Source: Pararoseomonas baculiformis (GTDB taxonomy: Bacteria; Pseudomonadota; Alphaproteobacteria; Acetobacterales; Acetobacteraceae). From it: a stretch of DNA of 64,000 nt. The stretch lies in the NCBI RefSeq assembly GCF_017813395.1, contig NZ_JAGIZB010000013.1, positions 1-64,000 of the forward strand, in the 5' to 3' direction. The number at the start of each line of letters is the position of its first letter. The stretch's first letter is position 1. The translations under genes and the position numbers were made by a program. The notes under the pieces were generated by a model. It searched no databases, was not told the origin of the DNA, and saw nothing but the letters and a program-made list of their open reading frames with translations. Positions 53,486-60,180 of the stretch are shown one piece after another.

Positions 53486-54298
53486 ATGGGAAGCCTTGCC
53501 GAGACCGCGGATGGCGCGACGACGGAGGCCTGGGCGGCGCTGCTGAGGCAGCGCGCCGGGGAGAAGCCCGTGTTGCCCGACGACCCGCTCTGCCATCTCT
53601 TCGCGCCGCTGCTCCTTGCCGGAGCCGCGCCGGATGGCTGCATGGTGATCGGAAGGCTGGCGCAGACCCTGGACGGACGCATCGCCACCTCCGGCGGCTC
53701 AAGCCAGTGGATCGGCGGGCGCGGAGACATCCTGCACACGCACCGGCTGCGCGCGCTGTGCGACGCGGTGCTGGTTGGCGCCGGTACCGTCGCGCATGAT
53801 GACCCGCGCCTGACCACGCGCGAGGTGGAGGGCGAAAATCCGGTTCGCGTGGTGCTCGATCCCGAGCGGCGACTGCCAGCCACGCATCGCGTGTTCATGG
53901 ATGGCGGGCCGCCGACACTGCTCGCCTGCTACGCCGATCTGGCGCATGGCGGGCAGCACGGGCAGGCGGAGCTCCTGCCCCTCCCCCGCCTGGACGGCGG
54001 GCCGGATCTCGCCGCGCTCCTGCGGGAGCTGCATGTTCGTGGCCTCTCGCGCCTTTTCGTGGAAGGTGGTGGGATGACGGTCTCGCGCTTCCTGGCGGCG
54101 GGCCTGCTGGACCGGCTGCATGTGACCGTCGCGCCGGTGATCCTCGGCTCGGGCCGTGCGGCCTTCACGCTGCCCGAGGCGTCGCGCATCGCCGATGGGC
54201 TGCGCTTCGAATGGACCATCCACCCGCTGGAGGGCGGCGACATCCTGCTCGATATTCCCCTGCGCCGCATGCGTCCTCGCGTCTGCGAGGGTGCATGA
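53486..54298 (+). CDS. RibD C-terminal domain (dihydrofolate-reductase-like) oxidoreductase
   Basis: A 270-residue protein with only the reductase half of RibD. GRLAQTLDGRIATSGGSSQW (about 56-75) is the substrate and cofactor start. VLVGAGTVAHDDPRLTTRE follows, and LFVEGGGMTVSRFLAAGLLD is the NADPH segment. The deaminase domain of true RibD is absent. Such stand-alone reductases act on pyrimidines or pterin-like rings. It opens a six-gene run with a PTPS-like protein and a glycosyltransferase, so it may reduce a pterin precursor. The stop overlaps the next gene as ATGA. Confidence 0.88.
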   Translation: MGSLAETADGATTEAWAALLRQRAGEKPVLPDDPLCHLFAPLLLAGAAPDGCMVIGRLAQTLDGRIATSGGSSQWIGGRGDILHTHRLRALCDAVLVGAGTVAHDDPRLTTREVEGENPVRVVLDPERRLPATHRVFMDGGPPTLLACYADLAHGGQHGQAELLPLPRLDGGPDLAALLRELHVRGLSRLFVEGGGMTVSRFLAAGLLDRLHVTVAPVILGSGRAAFTLPEASRIADGLRFEWTIHPLEGGDILLDIPLRRMRPRVCEGA

Positions 54299-55296
54299 CC
54301 GCGCCCCTCACCGCGACGGCCTTCTGGACCACCGGCCCGGGCCAGGGCGCCATCCATGGCGAGACCCTTCGCCCACCCGGGCCGGGGGAGGTGCTGGTGC
54401 GCACCCTGGCCAGCGGCATCAGCCGCGGCACGGAGCGGCTGGTCTTCCAGGGCGGCGTGCCCGAGAGCGAGGCGGCGCGGATGCGCGCGCCGCTGCAATC
54501 CGGCGAGTTCCCCTGGCCGGTGAAATACGGCTACGCGGCCGTGGGGCTGGTGGAGGACGGGCCGGCGGAATGGATCGGGCAACGCGTCTTCTGCCTGCAC
54601 CCCCATCAGGACCGCTTCGTCGCGCCTCTCACTCTCTGCTCTCCCGTTCCCGACAGGGTGCCCGAATGGCGGGCCGTGCTGGCGGCGAACATGGAAACGG
54701 CGCTCAACGTGATCTGGGATGCCCAGCCGCTACCGGGCGAGCGCGCCCTTGTGATTGGCGCGGGTGTCGTCGGTTTGCTCTGCGCCTGGCTGCTGTCGCG
54801 CTTTCCCGCCATGGACCTCGCCCTGGCCGATCCGGATCCCCTGCGCGCCCAGGTGGCACAGCGGCTGGGCCTGCGCCTCGTGGCGCCCGGAGACGCACCG
54901 GACAGGCGCGACCTGATCATCCATGCCTCGGGGCATCCGGACGGGCTCCGCACCGCGCTGCGCTGCGCGGGCTTCGAGGCACGCATCCTGGAGGCATCCT
55001 GGTTCGGCTCCTCCGAATGCTCCCTGCCCCTTGGCGGCGCCTTCCATTCTGGGCGCGTGACGCTGCGCTCCACGCAGGTCGGGCAGGTGGCGGGTCCGAT
55101 GCGTGGGCGGCGCACCCATGCCGAGCGGCTTGCCCTCGCCCTTTCCCTGCTCGGCGATCCGGCCCTGGACGCGCTCTGCGGCCCGATGGTGCCCTTCCGC
55201 GAGCTCCCGCGCGCGATGGCCGAGCTGCTCGGCCCGGCCGCCGAGGGCAAGCCCGCCCCGCTCTGCCCCGTCGTCACCTATGACAGCGATGAATGA
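54295..55296 (+). CDS. Medium-chain dehydrogenase, BchC-like, without usual catalytic zinc residues
   Basis: A 333-residue MDR-family oxidoreductase. The N-terminal LASGISRGTERLVFQGGVP (about 36-54) takes the place of the zinc-binding GIC-H motif, and the catalytic cysteine is replaced by serine. The NAD(P) Rossmann motif ALVIGAGVVGLLCAWLL (about 156-172) is intact. The form resembles BchC-type dehydrogenases of pigment synthesis. The MRAPLQSGEFPWPVKYGYAAVG stretch, in two parts, is also present. It is coupled to the RibD-type reductase by ATGA and lies 7 bp before the PTPS-like gene. The likely job is oxidation or reduction of a side chain on the operon's product. Confidence 0.84.
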   Translation: MTAPLTATAFWTTGPGQGAIHGETLRPPGPGEVLVRTLASGISRGTERLVFQGGVPESEAARMRAPLQSGEFPWPVKYGYAAVGLVEDGPAEWIGQRVFCLHPHQDRFVAPLTLCSPVPDRVPEWRAVLAANMETALNVIWDAQPLPGERALVIGAGVVGLLCAWLLSRFPAMDLALADPDPLRAQVAQRLGLRLVAPGDAPDRRDLIIHASGHPDGLRTALRCAGFEARILEASWFGSSECSLPLGGAFHSGRVTLRSTQVGQVAGPMRGRRTHAERLALALSLLGDPALDALCGPMVPFRELPRAMAELLGPAAEGKPAPLCPVVTYDSDE

Positions 55297-55303
55297 GACA
55301 TCC

Positions 55304-55723
55304 ATGTACAGCCTGACCGTCGCCGATCACGTCATGATCGCCCATTCCTTCCGGGGTGAGGGTTTCGGCCCCGCCCAGCGCGTGCATGGCGCGACCTTCG
55401 TGGTGGAGGCAGAGTTCCGCGCGCCGCGGCTGGACGAGGCAAATCTGCTGGTGGACATCGCCGCCGCGCGGGTGGAGCTGCGCCGCATCCTCGACAGCTT
55501 CGACTACAACAACCTCGACACGCTGCCCGCCTTCACCGGGCAGAACACGACCACCGAGTTCCTCTGCTTCCATGTGCATGGGCTGCTCTGCCAGGCCCTG
55601 GCCGAGGGCAAGCTCGGCGCGGGCGGGAATGACGTGACGAGCGTGAAGGTGCTGCTGCGGGAGAGCCCGCTTGCCTGGGCCGCCTATGAGGCCGAGGTGC
55701 CGAAGCGGGCCGCGTCGGCGTGA
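55304..55723 (+). CDS. 6-pyruvoyl-tetrahydropterin synthase / QueD-like protein with altered active site
   Basis: A 139-residue T-fold protein. ADHVMIAHSFRGEGFGPAQR (about 7-26) holds the first zinc His, and VHGATFVVEAEF (about 27-38) stands where PTPS and QueD have HGH, so one zinc His is Ala. The catalytic cysteine upstream of HGH is missing as well. The later DSFDYNNLDTLPAFTGQNTT and the Glu in VLLRESPLAWAAYE are kept. The fold is certain; normal PTPS chemistry is doubtful. The substrate may still be a dihydroneopterin-like compound. The stop overlaps the GT4 start (GTGA). Confidence 0.82.
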   Translation: MYSLTVADHVMIAHSFRGEGFGPAQRVHGATFVVEAEFRAPRLDEANLLVDIAAARVELRRILDSFDYNNLDTLPAFTGQNTTTEFLCFHVHGLLCQALAEGKLGAGGNDVTSVKVLLRESPLAWAAYEAEVPKRAASA

Positions 55724-56754
55724 GGATCGCGTTCGCGGTCCCCGCGCCACTGGATGCGATCAGCGGCGGATACAACTATGACCGACGCATCATCGCGGGG
55801 CTGCGTGATCTCGGGCATTCCCTGCGGGTGGAAGAGATGGCGGGGCGCCACCCCCTGCCGGATGAAGCCGCCATGTCGGCCGCCGCCGGCGTGATGGAAC
55901 GGCTTTCGCCCGATGAGGTGCTGGTGGTGGATGGTCTTGGCCTTCCTGCCTTTGCCGGGCTGCCCGGCCTCTCGCGCGCCGTCGGGCTGATCCATCATCC
56001 GACCGCGCTGGAGACCGGCCATCCGGAGGCGGAACGCGAGGCCCTGCGGGCGCGCGAGAAGGCGCTGTTTCCCGCCATGGCACGGCTGATCACCACCTCA
56101 AGGCTCACCGCCGAGCGGCTGGCGCCGGAATTTGGCGCCGATCCCGCGCGGATCGGCACGGTGGAGCCGGGAACGGTTGAGGCGCCGCGCGCCCATGGCT
56201 CCGGCGGCCCGGGCTGCGCCATTCTCTCCGTCGGCGCCGTGGTGCCGCGCAAGGGATATGACGTGCTGCTCCGCGCGCTCGGCCGGCTGACGGATGTGGA
56301 GTGGACGCTCACCATTGCCGGCGGGGCGCGCGACCCGGTGCATGCGCAGGGGCTGCTGGCCCTGGCCGAGGAACTGGGCATCGCCCGCCGCGTCACCTTC
56401 GCCGGCGAGGTGGAGGGGGCGGCACTGGAGGCGCTTTATGCCGGCGCCGACCTCTTCGCCTCCGCATCTCACTGGGAAGGATATGGCATGGCGGTGGCCG
56501 AAGCCCTCGCGCGCGGCCTTCCGCTCGCGGTCACGGCGGGCGGGGCACTGGCGGAACTGGCGCCCCGCGACGCTGCCGTGATCTGCGCGCCCGGAGATGC
56601 CAACAGCCTCTCCCGCGCCATGCGGCGCCCCATTTACGACGCGGAGCTGCGGCGGATGATGGCGGATGCCGCCTGGCGCGCCGGGCAGCGCCTGCCGCGC
56701 TGGTCCGACCGCGCTGCCTCCTTCGCCCGCGAGATCGAGGCAGCCCGCCCATGA
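55720..56754 (+). CDS. Glycosyltransferase family 4
   Basis: A 344-residue GT-B enzyme. The N-terminal domain starts IAFAVPAPLDAISGGYNYDR (acceptor side). The C-terminal domain has AILSVGAVVPRKGYDVLLRAL (about 168-188), and ASHWEGYGMAVAEALARGLP (about 248-267) is the E-x7-E sugar-nucleotide site. The start is GTG at 55720 overlapping the PTPS-like stop. In this operon the natural acceptor would be the pterin-type product, comparable with glycosylated pterins of cyanobacteria, although the sugar and linkage are unknown. Confidence 0.9.
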   Translation: MRIAFAVPAPLDAISGGYNYDRRIIAGLRDLGHSLRVEEMAGRHPLPDEAAMSAAAGVMERLSPDEVLVVDGLGLPAFAGLPGLSRAVGLIHHPTALETGHPEAEREALRAREKALFPAMARLITTSRLTAERLAPEFGADPARIGTVEPGTVEAPRAHGSGGPGCAILSVGAVVPRKGYDVLLRALGRLTDVEWTLTIAGGARDPVHAQGLLALAEELGIARRVTFAGEVEGAALEALYAGADLFASASHWEGYGMAVAEALARGLPLAVTAGGALAELAPRDAAVICAPGDANSLSRAMRRPIYDAELRRMMADAAWRAGQRLPRWSDRAASFAREIEAARP

Positions 56755-57623
56755 CCGAGAGCTTCGATGCGGACTGGCTGGAGCTGCGCGAGCCCGTTGA
56801 CGCCCGGGCGCGCAACTTCGCCCTTGCGGAGGCCCTCTCGGCGGCCCTGCCGGCGCGGCCGCGGCTGCTGGACCTGGGTGCGGGAACCGGAAGCCTGTTC
56901 CGCTGGCTCGCGCCCATCCTGAACCGCCCCCAGGCCTGGACGCTGGTGGACGCGGATGTGACGCTGATCGAGTTCGCCTTCGACACCATCGCGATGCGCG
57001 CCGCCTCTGTCGGCTTCGAGGTATCGGCACCGAACAAGCGCACGCTGCTGGTGCACACGCCGTCCGGCGCCTGGCGCGTGGAAGGGCTGGTGCTGGACCT
57101 GGCCGATGCACCGAGCGGCCTGCCGCTCTCCCGTGCCGATGGGGTGGTCTGCACGGCGCTGTGCGACCTCGTCTCGCGCGGCTGGGTGGCGCGCATGGCG
57201 TCGGGCCTTCGGCTTCCCTTCTATTCCGCGCTCAATGTTGAAGGGGATGCGCGCTTCCTGCCGCCGCACCCGGTGGACGGGATCGTGGCGCGTGGCTTCC
57301 GGCGCGACCAGATCCGGGAGAAGGGCTTCGGCGGGCCGGCACTCGGCCCGGGCGCGACGCGGGCGATGGCGGCGGCTTTCCGCGCCCAGGGCTTCCAGGT
57401 GGCCACCGCGCCCTCCCCCTGGCGGATCGGGCCGGCGGAGACGCGGATGCTGTCGGAACTGAGCGGCGGCCATGCGCAGGCCGCCATGCGGCAGGCTCCG
57501 CGCTCGGCGGCCATGATCGCCGCCTGGTCGGCCCTGCGCGCCGCGCAGGCGCAGCGCGGGCGGCTCCGGGCGGTGGTGGGCCATTCCGACCTTCTTGCCC
57601 TGCCGCCACGGCATGGGCACTAG
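56751..57623 (+). CDS. SAM-dependent methyltransferase, class I
   Basis: A 290-residue methyltransferase. Motif I is RLLDLGAGTGSLFRWLAP (about 38-55), followed by the acidic ribose-binding region WTLVDADVTLIEFA, and motif IV reads DGVVCTALCDLVSRGW. The C-terminal half is not assignable to a known target class. It starts with ATG at 56751, overlapping the glycosyltransferase stop as ATGA. The neighbouring genes suggest methylation of a sugar or of the pterin ring. Lipid or protein targets are not excluded. Confidence 0.85.
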   Translation: MTESFDADWLELREPVDARARNFALAEALSAALPARPRLLDLGAGTGSLFRWLAPILNRPQAWTLVDADVTLIEFAFDTIAMRAASVGFEVSAPNKRTLLVHTPSGAWRVEGLVLDLADAPSGLPLSRADGVVCTALCDLVSRGWVARMASGLRLPFYSALNVEGDARFLPPHPVDGIVARGFRRDQIREKGFGGPALGPGATRAMAAAFRAQGFQVATAPSPWRIGPAETRMLSELSGGHAQAAMRQAPRSAAMIAAWSALRAAQAQRGRLRAVVGHSDLLALPPRHGH

Positions 57624-57627
57624 CGCC

Positions 57628-58764
57628 ATGGTGAAGCTGGGCTGCATCGCCACGGATCCGGCCTCGGCGCTGGAATTCGGCGCTCTGCTCGCCAATGACG
57701 GCGTGCGGACATGGATGGGGCCCGTGTCCCACCTGCCCACGGCGGCGGATGCCGAGGCGCTCCTGTCCCTGCTGCCGCCCGGCTCTGCCGTGGCCGAAGC
57801 CGTCTCGGCCTGCGAGGCGCTGCTGTCGGCCGGCGCGGCGCGCATCCTGCTGCTCAGCGAGGCGGGCTTCGGAGATCCATCCATCGGGCCGGTCGCCGAC
57901 GCGTTGCTGCGGCGGCTGCAGTCCGGCTTCGCCCTGGTGGCGCCCGGTTTCCCTTCACGCGGGCGCAGTGTCTATCTGGGCCATCTTTTCATGGGCACCG
58001 CCCTGGCCGGAGAGGAGCCGAACCTGCCGCGCCGCCTCGCCGCCTGGGCGGATGCGCCGGTCGGCCTGCTGCCCTTCGGCATGGTGGAGGAGGGCGTGGG
58101 CACCATCCGGCGCGAGATCTCGCGACTGGCCGAAGCGGGGCGCCGCTACGGTGTGGCCGATAGCGTGACCGACATCCAGCTGGGCGCGATCGCCGAAGGC
58201 GCCACCGCGCTGCCGCTGACCGTGGCTGGCGCGGGGCTTGGCCTCGTGATGCCGGCGGCGCTTCGCCGTGCTGGCATGCTGGCCGAGCCCGTGGAGAAGG
58301 AATGGCCGGCGCCGCGCGGCGCCTGGGCCGTGCTTGCCGCGACGGAGGCCCGCGCCACCCTCGCCCAGATCGGCTTTGCGCGGCTGCACGGCCCGGTGCG
58401 CGAACTGGACAGGGTGGAAGACGCGACAGATGCCCTGGAATGGGCGGTGCCCCTTCTCTCGGACGAGCATCCGGTGATCCTCGCGGCTTCACCCGGCCTC
58501 GTGCGGCAAGGGGCGGGCGCAGAGGCGCTGGCGGCGCTTGCCGCGGCGCTTGCGGAGCGCGGCGTGGGACGCCTGCTGGTGGCAGGCGAAGCGCTGTTCG
58601 GGCCGGTGCTGCGCGCGCTGGGCCATCCTGTGCTGCGGGTGGGACCGGAGGCCGCGCAGGCAACGCCCTGGTGCATCGCGGAGGGGACCGGCCTCCAGCT
58701 CGCCTTCAAGCCCGGCGGCGCGGGCGGGCGCGATATCCTGCTGCGCGCGTTCCTGCCGATCTGA
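57628..58764 (+). CDS. Divergent DUF1537 (four-carbon acid sugar kinase/OtnK-like) protein, probably inactive
   Basis: A 378-residue protein with the two-domain layout of OtnK/YgbK kinases. The LVAPGFPSRGRSVYLGHLFM stretch and the GPVADALLRRL and ATPWCIAEGTGLQLAFKPGG segments match that family block by block. However, the N-terminal substrate motif (normally ADDFTGA) reads CIATDPASALEF, the KYCSTFDST-type segment is lost, and the C-terminal ATP-site glycines are changed. A kinase function on tetronic acids is therefore unlikely. It is the last gene of the pterin-type operon, 4 bp after the methyltransferase. A strong terminator follows. Confidence 0.75.
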   Translation: MVKLGCIATDPASALEFGALLANDGVRTWMGPVSHLPTAADAEALLSLLPPGSAVAEAVSACEALLSAGAARILLLSEAGFGDPSIGPVADALLRRLQSGFALVAPGFPSRGRSVYLGHLFMGTALAGEEPNLPRRLAAWADAPVGLLPFGMVEEGVGTIRREISRLAEAGRRYGVADSVTDIQLGAIAEGATALPLTVAGAGLGLVMPAALRRAGMLAEPVEKEWPAPRGAWAVLAATEARATLAQIGFARLHGPVRELDRVEDATDALEWAVPLLSDEHPVILAASPGLVRQGAGAEALAALAAALAERGVGRLLVAGEALFGPVLRALGHPVLRVGPEAAQATPWCIAEGTGLQLAFKPGGAGGRDILLRAFLPI

Positions 58765-58770
58765 ACGAAA

Positions 58771-58796
58771 AAAGGGGGCGCCGGAGCGCCCCCTTT
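58771..58796. terminator. Strong bidirectional intrinsic terminator
   Basis: AAAGGGGGCGC (58771-58781) and GCGCCCCCTTT (58786-58796) form a perfect 11-bp stem around a 4-base loop. On the minus strand the stem is extended by a run of six U residues, and on the plus strand by UUU. It lies between the convergent pterin-type operon and the H1-like gene and can end both. Confidence 0.85.
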
Positions 58797-58814
58797 CCAT
58801 CGGATCGGACGCGC

Positions 58815-59630
58815 TCAGCCCGCGTCGTTGTTGTTGGTCGTGGAGCTGGCGTTCTCCATCTCCGTCACGGCCTCGTTCGCGGCGGCGGCGGCGGCCTCGG
58901 CCTTCTTGCGGGCGCGCGTCAGGGCACCCTTCTTCGCGGCCTCGCTACGCGCGGAGGGCGCGGCGCTCTTGCGCGCGCCAGCCGTGCGGGAAGCAGCAGC
59001 GCGGCTCGTGGTCGGGGCCTTGCGGGCCGTGCTGGCCTTGGCCGCGGTGCTGCGCGTGCTGGTCTTCGCGGCGGCGGGCTTGCGGGCGGCCGTCGCGGTG
59101 CTGCGCTTCGCCGTGGTGGTGGTGCGCTTGGCCGCGGCGGCGGTGGTGCGCTTCGCGGCCGGGCGGCGGGCCGTCGCGGTCTTCGCGGCGGTCTTGGCAC
59201 CGGTGGCGCGCTTGGCGGTGGCGGCGCTGCGGCGCGCCGGCGCGGCCTTGGCGGCGGCGGGCTTGCGGGCCGGCGCGGCCTTGCGGGCCGTGCTGGTCTT
59301 GCTCGCGGCCGTCTTGCGGGCCGGGGCCTTCTTCGCGGCAGCCGTCGTCTTGCGGGCGGCGGTCGTGCTGGTCTTGCGGGCCGTGGTCGCGCTGCTCTTG
59401 CGGGCGGTGGTCGTCTTGCTGGCCGCCGTCTTGCGGGCCGGGGCCTTGGCGGCCGCGGTGCTCTTCTTCGCAGCCGGCTTCTTCGCGGCGGTGCTCTTCG
59501 CGGCCGTCTTCGTCGCGGACTTCGCGGCCGGCTTGGCGCGGCCGGCGGTGCTGGCCTTGCGCGTACCGGTGCTGCGGCGCGAGGTGCTCATCGCCATGGC
59601 GGCTGCCCGGGGGGTTTTCTCTTCGCTCAC
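58815..59630 (-). CDS. Histone H1-like, Lys/Ala-rich DNA-binding protein
   Basis: A 271-residue protein dominated by Ala, Lys, Thr and Arg in repeats of the type APARKTAASKT (two near-identical copies) and AAAKRTTTTAKR. Only the C-terminal 30 residues or so (AAAAANEAVTEMENASS) are acidic. The pattern is that of bacterial histone-H1-like/AlgP-type proteins that bind and compact DNA. The start is GTG at 59630, nine bases after GGAG, giving MSEEKTPRA; the ATGs 11 and 13 codons in are alternatives. The 58815 stop is 19 bp from the strong terminator. Confidence 0.82.
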   Translation of the reverse strand: MSEEKTPRAAAMAMSTSRRSTGTRKASTAGRAKPAAKSATKTAAKSTAAKKPAAKKSTAAAKAPARKTAASKTTTARKSSATTARKTSTTAARKTTAAAKKAPARKTAASKTSTARKAAPARKPAAAKAAPARRSAATAKRATGAKTAAKTATARRPAAKRTTAAAAKRTTTTAKRSTATAARKPAAAKTSTRSTAAKASTARKAPTTSRAAASRTAGARKSAAPSARSEAAKKGALTRARKKAEAAAAAANEAVTEMENASSTTNNNDAG

Positions 59631-59734
59631 GTGCTGGATCTCCTGAGGATTGTTGCCGAGGGGGTCACGTCTTGGTCCAACCGGACCCGCCGACGCGCCC
59701 ATCTGGGGAGGGAGGCGTCACAGGGTCTGCTACG

Positions 59735-59860
59735 TCATGCGGGAGGAAGCGGTGGCTGCGCACCGCCGTCGCCGGCTTCGCGCTCCAGAAGGGTTTCGTC
59801 TCCGAAGCCCGCATCGTCCTCTCTCATCCGGTCCGGGATCACCGTAAGCCGGGCTTCCAC
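59735..59860 (-). CDS. Possible small acidic protein, 41 residues (doubtful)
   Basis: A short minus-strand frame from a GTG at 59860 to TGA at 59735. It encodes a sequence that starts EARLTVIPDRMREDDAGFGD and continues with an acidic then Pro-rich end. Its composition looks more protein-like than most chance frames here, but there is no ribosome site and an in-frame stop sits just upstream. It may be chance. If real, it would lie upstream of the H1-like gene on the same transcript. Confidence 0.2.
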   Translation of the reverse strand: MEARLTVIPDRMREDDAGFGDETLLEREAGDGGAQPPLPPA

Positions 59861-59985
59861 ATGGCGCCGCGCCGATCACCCTCCGTCTGCTCTCCGCGTC
59901 GCCATCTTGCCGGGTGCATCCATCTGCACAGGGTGCTTGACAGCTTCACACGCGAATCGCGCGGAATGGTTCATGCGCACGCCAC

Positions 59986-60014
59986 GCTATCTGCACGCGC
60001 ATCCGCAGTGTCAA
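59986..60014 (-). promoter_or_regulatory. Candidate promoter reading toward the H1-like gene
   Basis: On the minus strand TTGACA (60014-60009) lies 17 bp before GATAGC (59991-59986). The -35 is perfect and the -10 weak. It would give a leader of about 350 nt before the GTG at 59630. On the plus strand another TTGACA at 59937-59942 has no good -10. Confidence 0.4.
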
Positions 60015-60141
60015 CAAAAACACTTCGCATCCGTGCAGATTTTCGCGTGCATCCGAATCGATGCGATGCGCGTTGCGCGCCGCCATGTGCGCCGATGTGC
60101 GGGAACACGATGCGCTTCCAGCCAGCGCGCCGTCAGGTGAA

Positions 60142-60167
60142 GAGGATGCGCGCCGAGACGCATCCTC
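60142..60167 (-). terminator. Stem-loop after prpC
   Basis: GAGGATGCG (60142-60150) and CGCATCCTC (60159-60167) form a perfect 9-bp stem with an 8-base loop, 14 bp downstream of the prpC stop on the minus strand. The tail (TCTTCACC) is only mildly U-rich. A likely terminator of the prp transcript. Confidence 0.6.
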
Positions 60168-60180
60168 CTCTGCGCGGTGT

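Larger units (their letters stand above)
59631..60180. other. 550-bp spacer upstream of the H1-like gene
   Basis: The longest gene-free stretch apart from the doubtful 41-codon frame. It is the most AT-enriched part of the right half (about 60009-60045) and contains repeated GCATCC/GGATGC words at about 59916, 59997, 60028, 60049 and 60145, plus a GTGCA/TGCAC inverted repeat at 59914-59929. It ends in a stem-loop next to prpC. I infer the promoter and leader of the H1-like gene; no RNA gene is recognised. Confidence 0.5.

Noticed and set aside
58900-59600. Repeat structure reminiscent of a CRISPR or minisatellite array
   Set aside because: The repeats are in frame, of uneven length and encode a Lys/Ala-rich protein; there are no regular spacers.
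59937-59942. Plus-strand TTGACA as a promoter for prpC-side transcription
   Set aside because: No -10 box lies at proper spacing, and no plus-strand gene follows before 63061.
58302-60140. Long Gly/Arg-rich plus-strand frames over the H1-like gene
   Set aside because: They are the antisense of the Lys/Ala repeats, and their apparent repeats come from the minus-strand gene.
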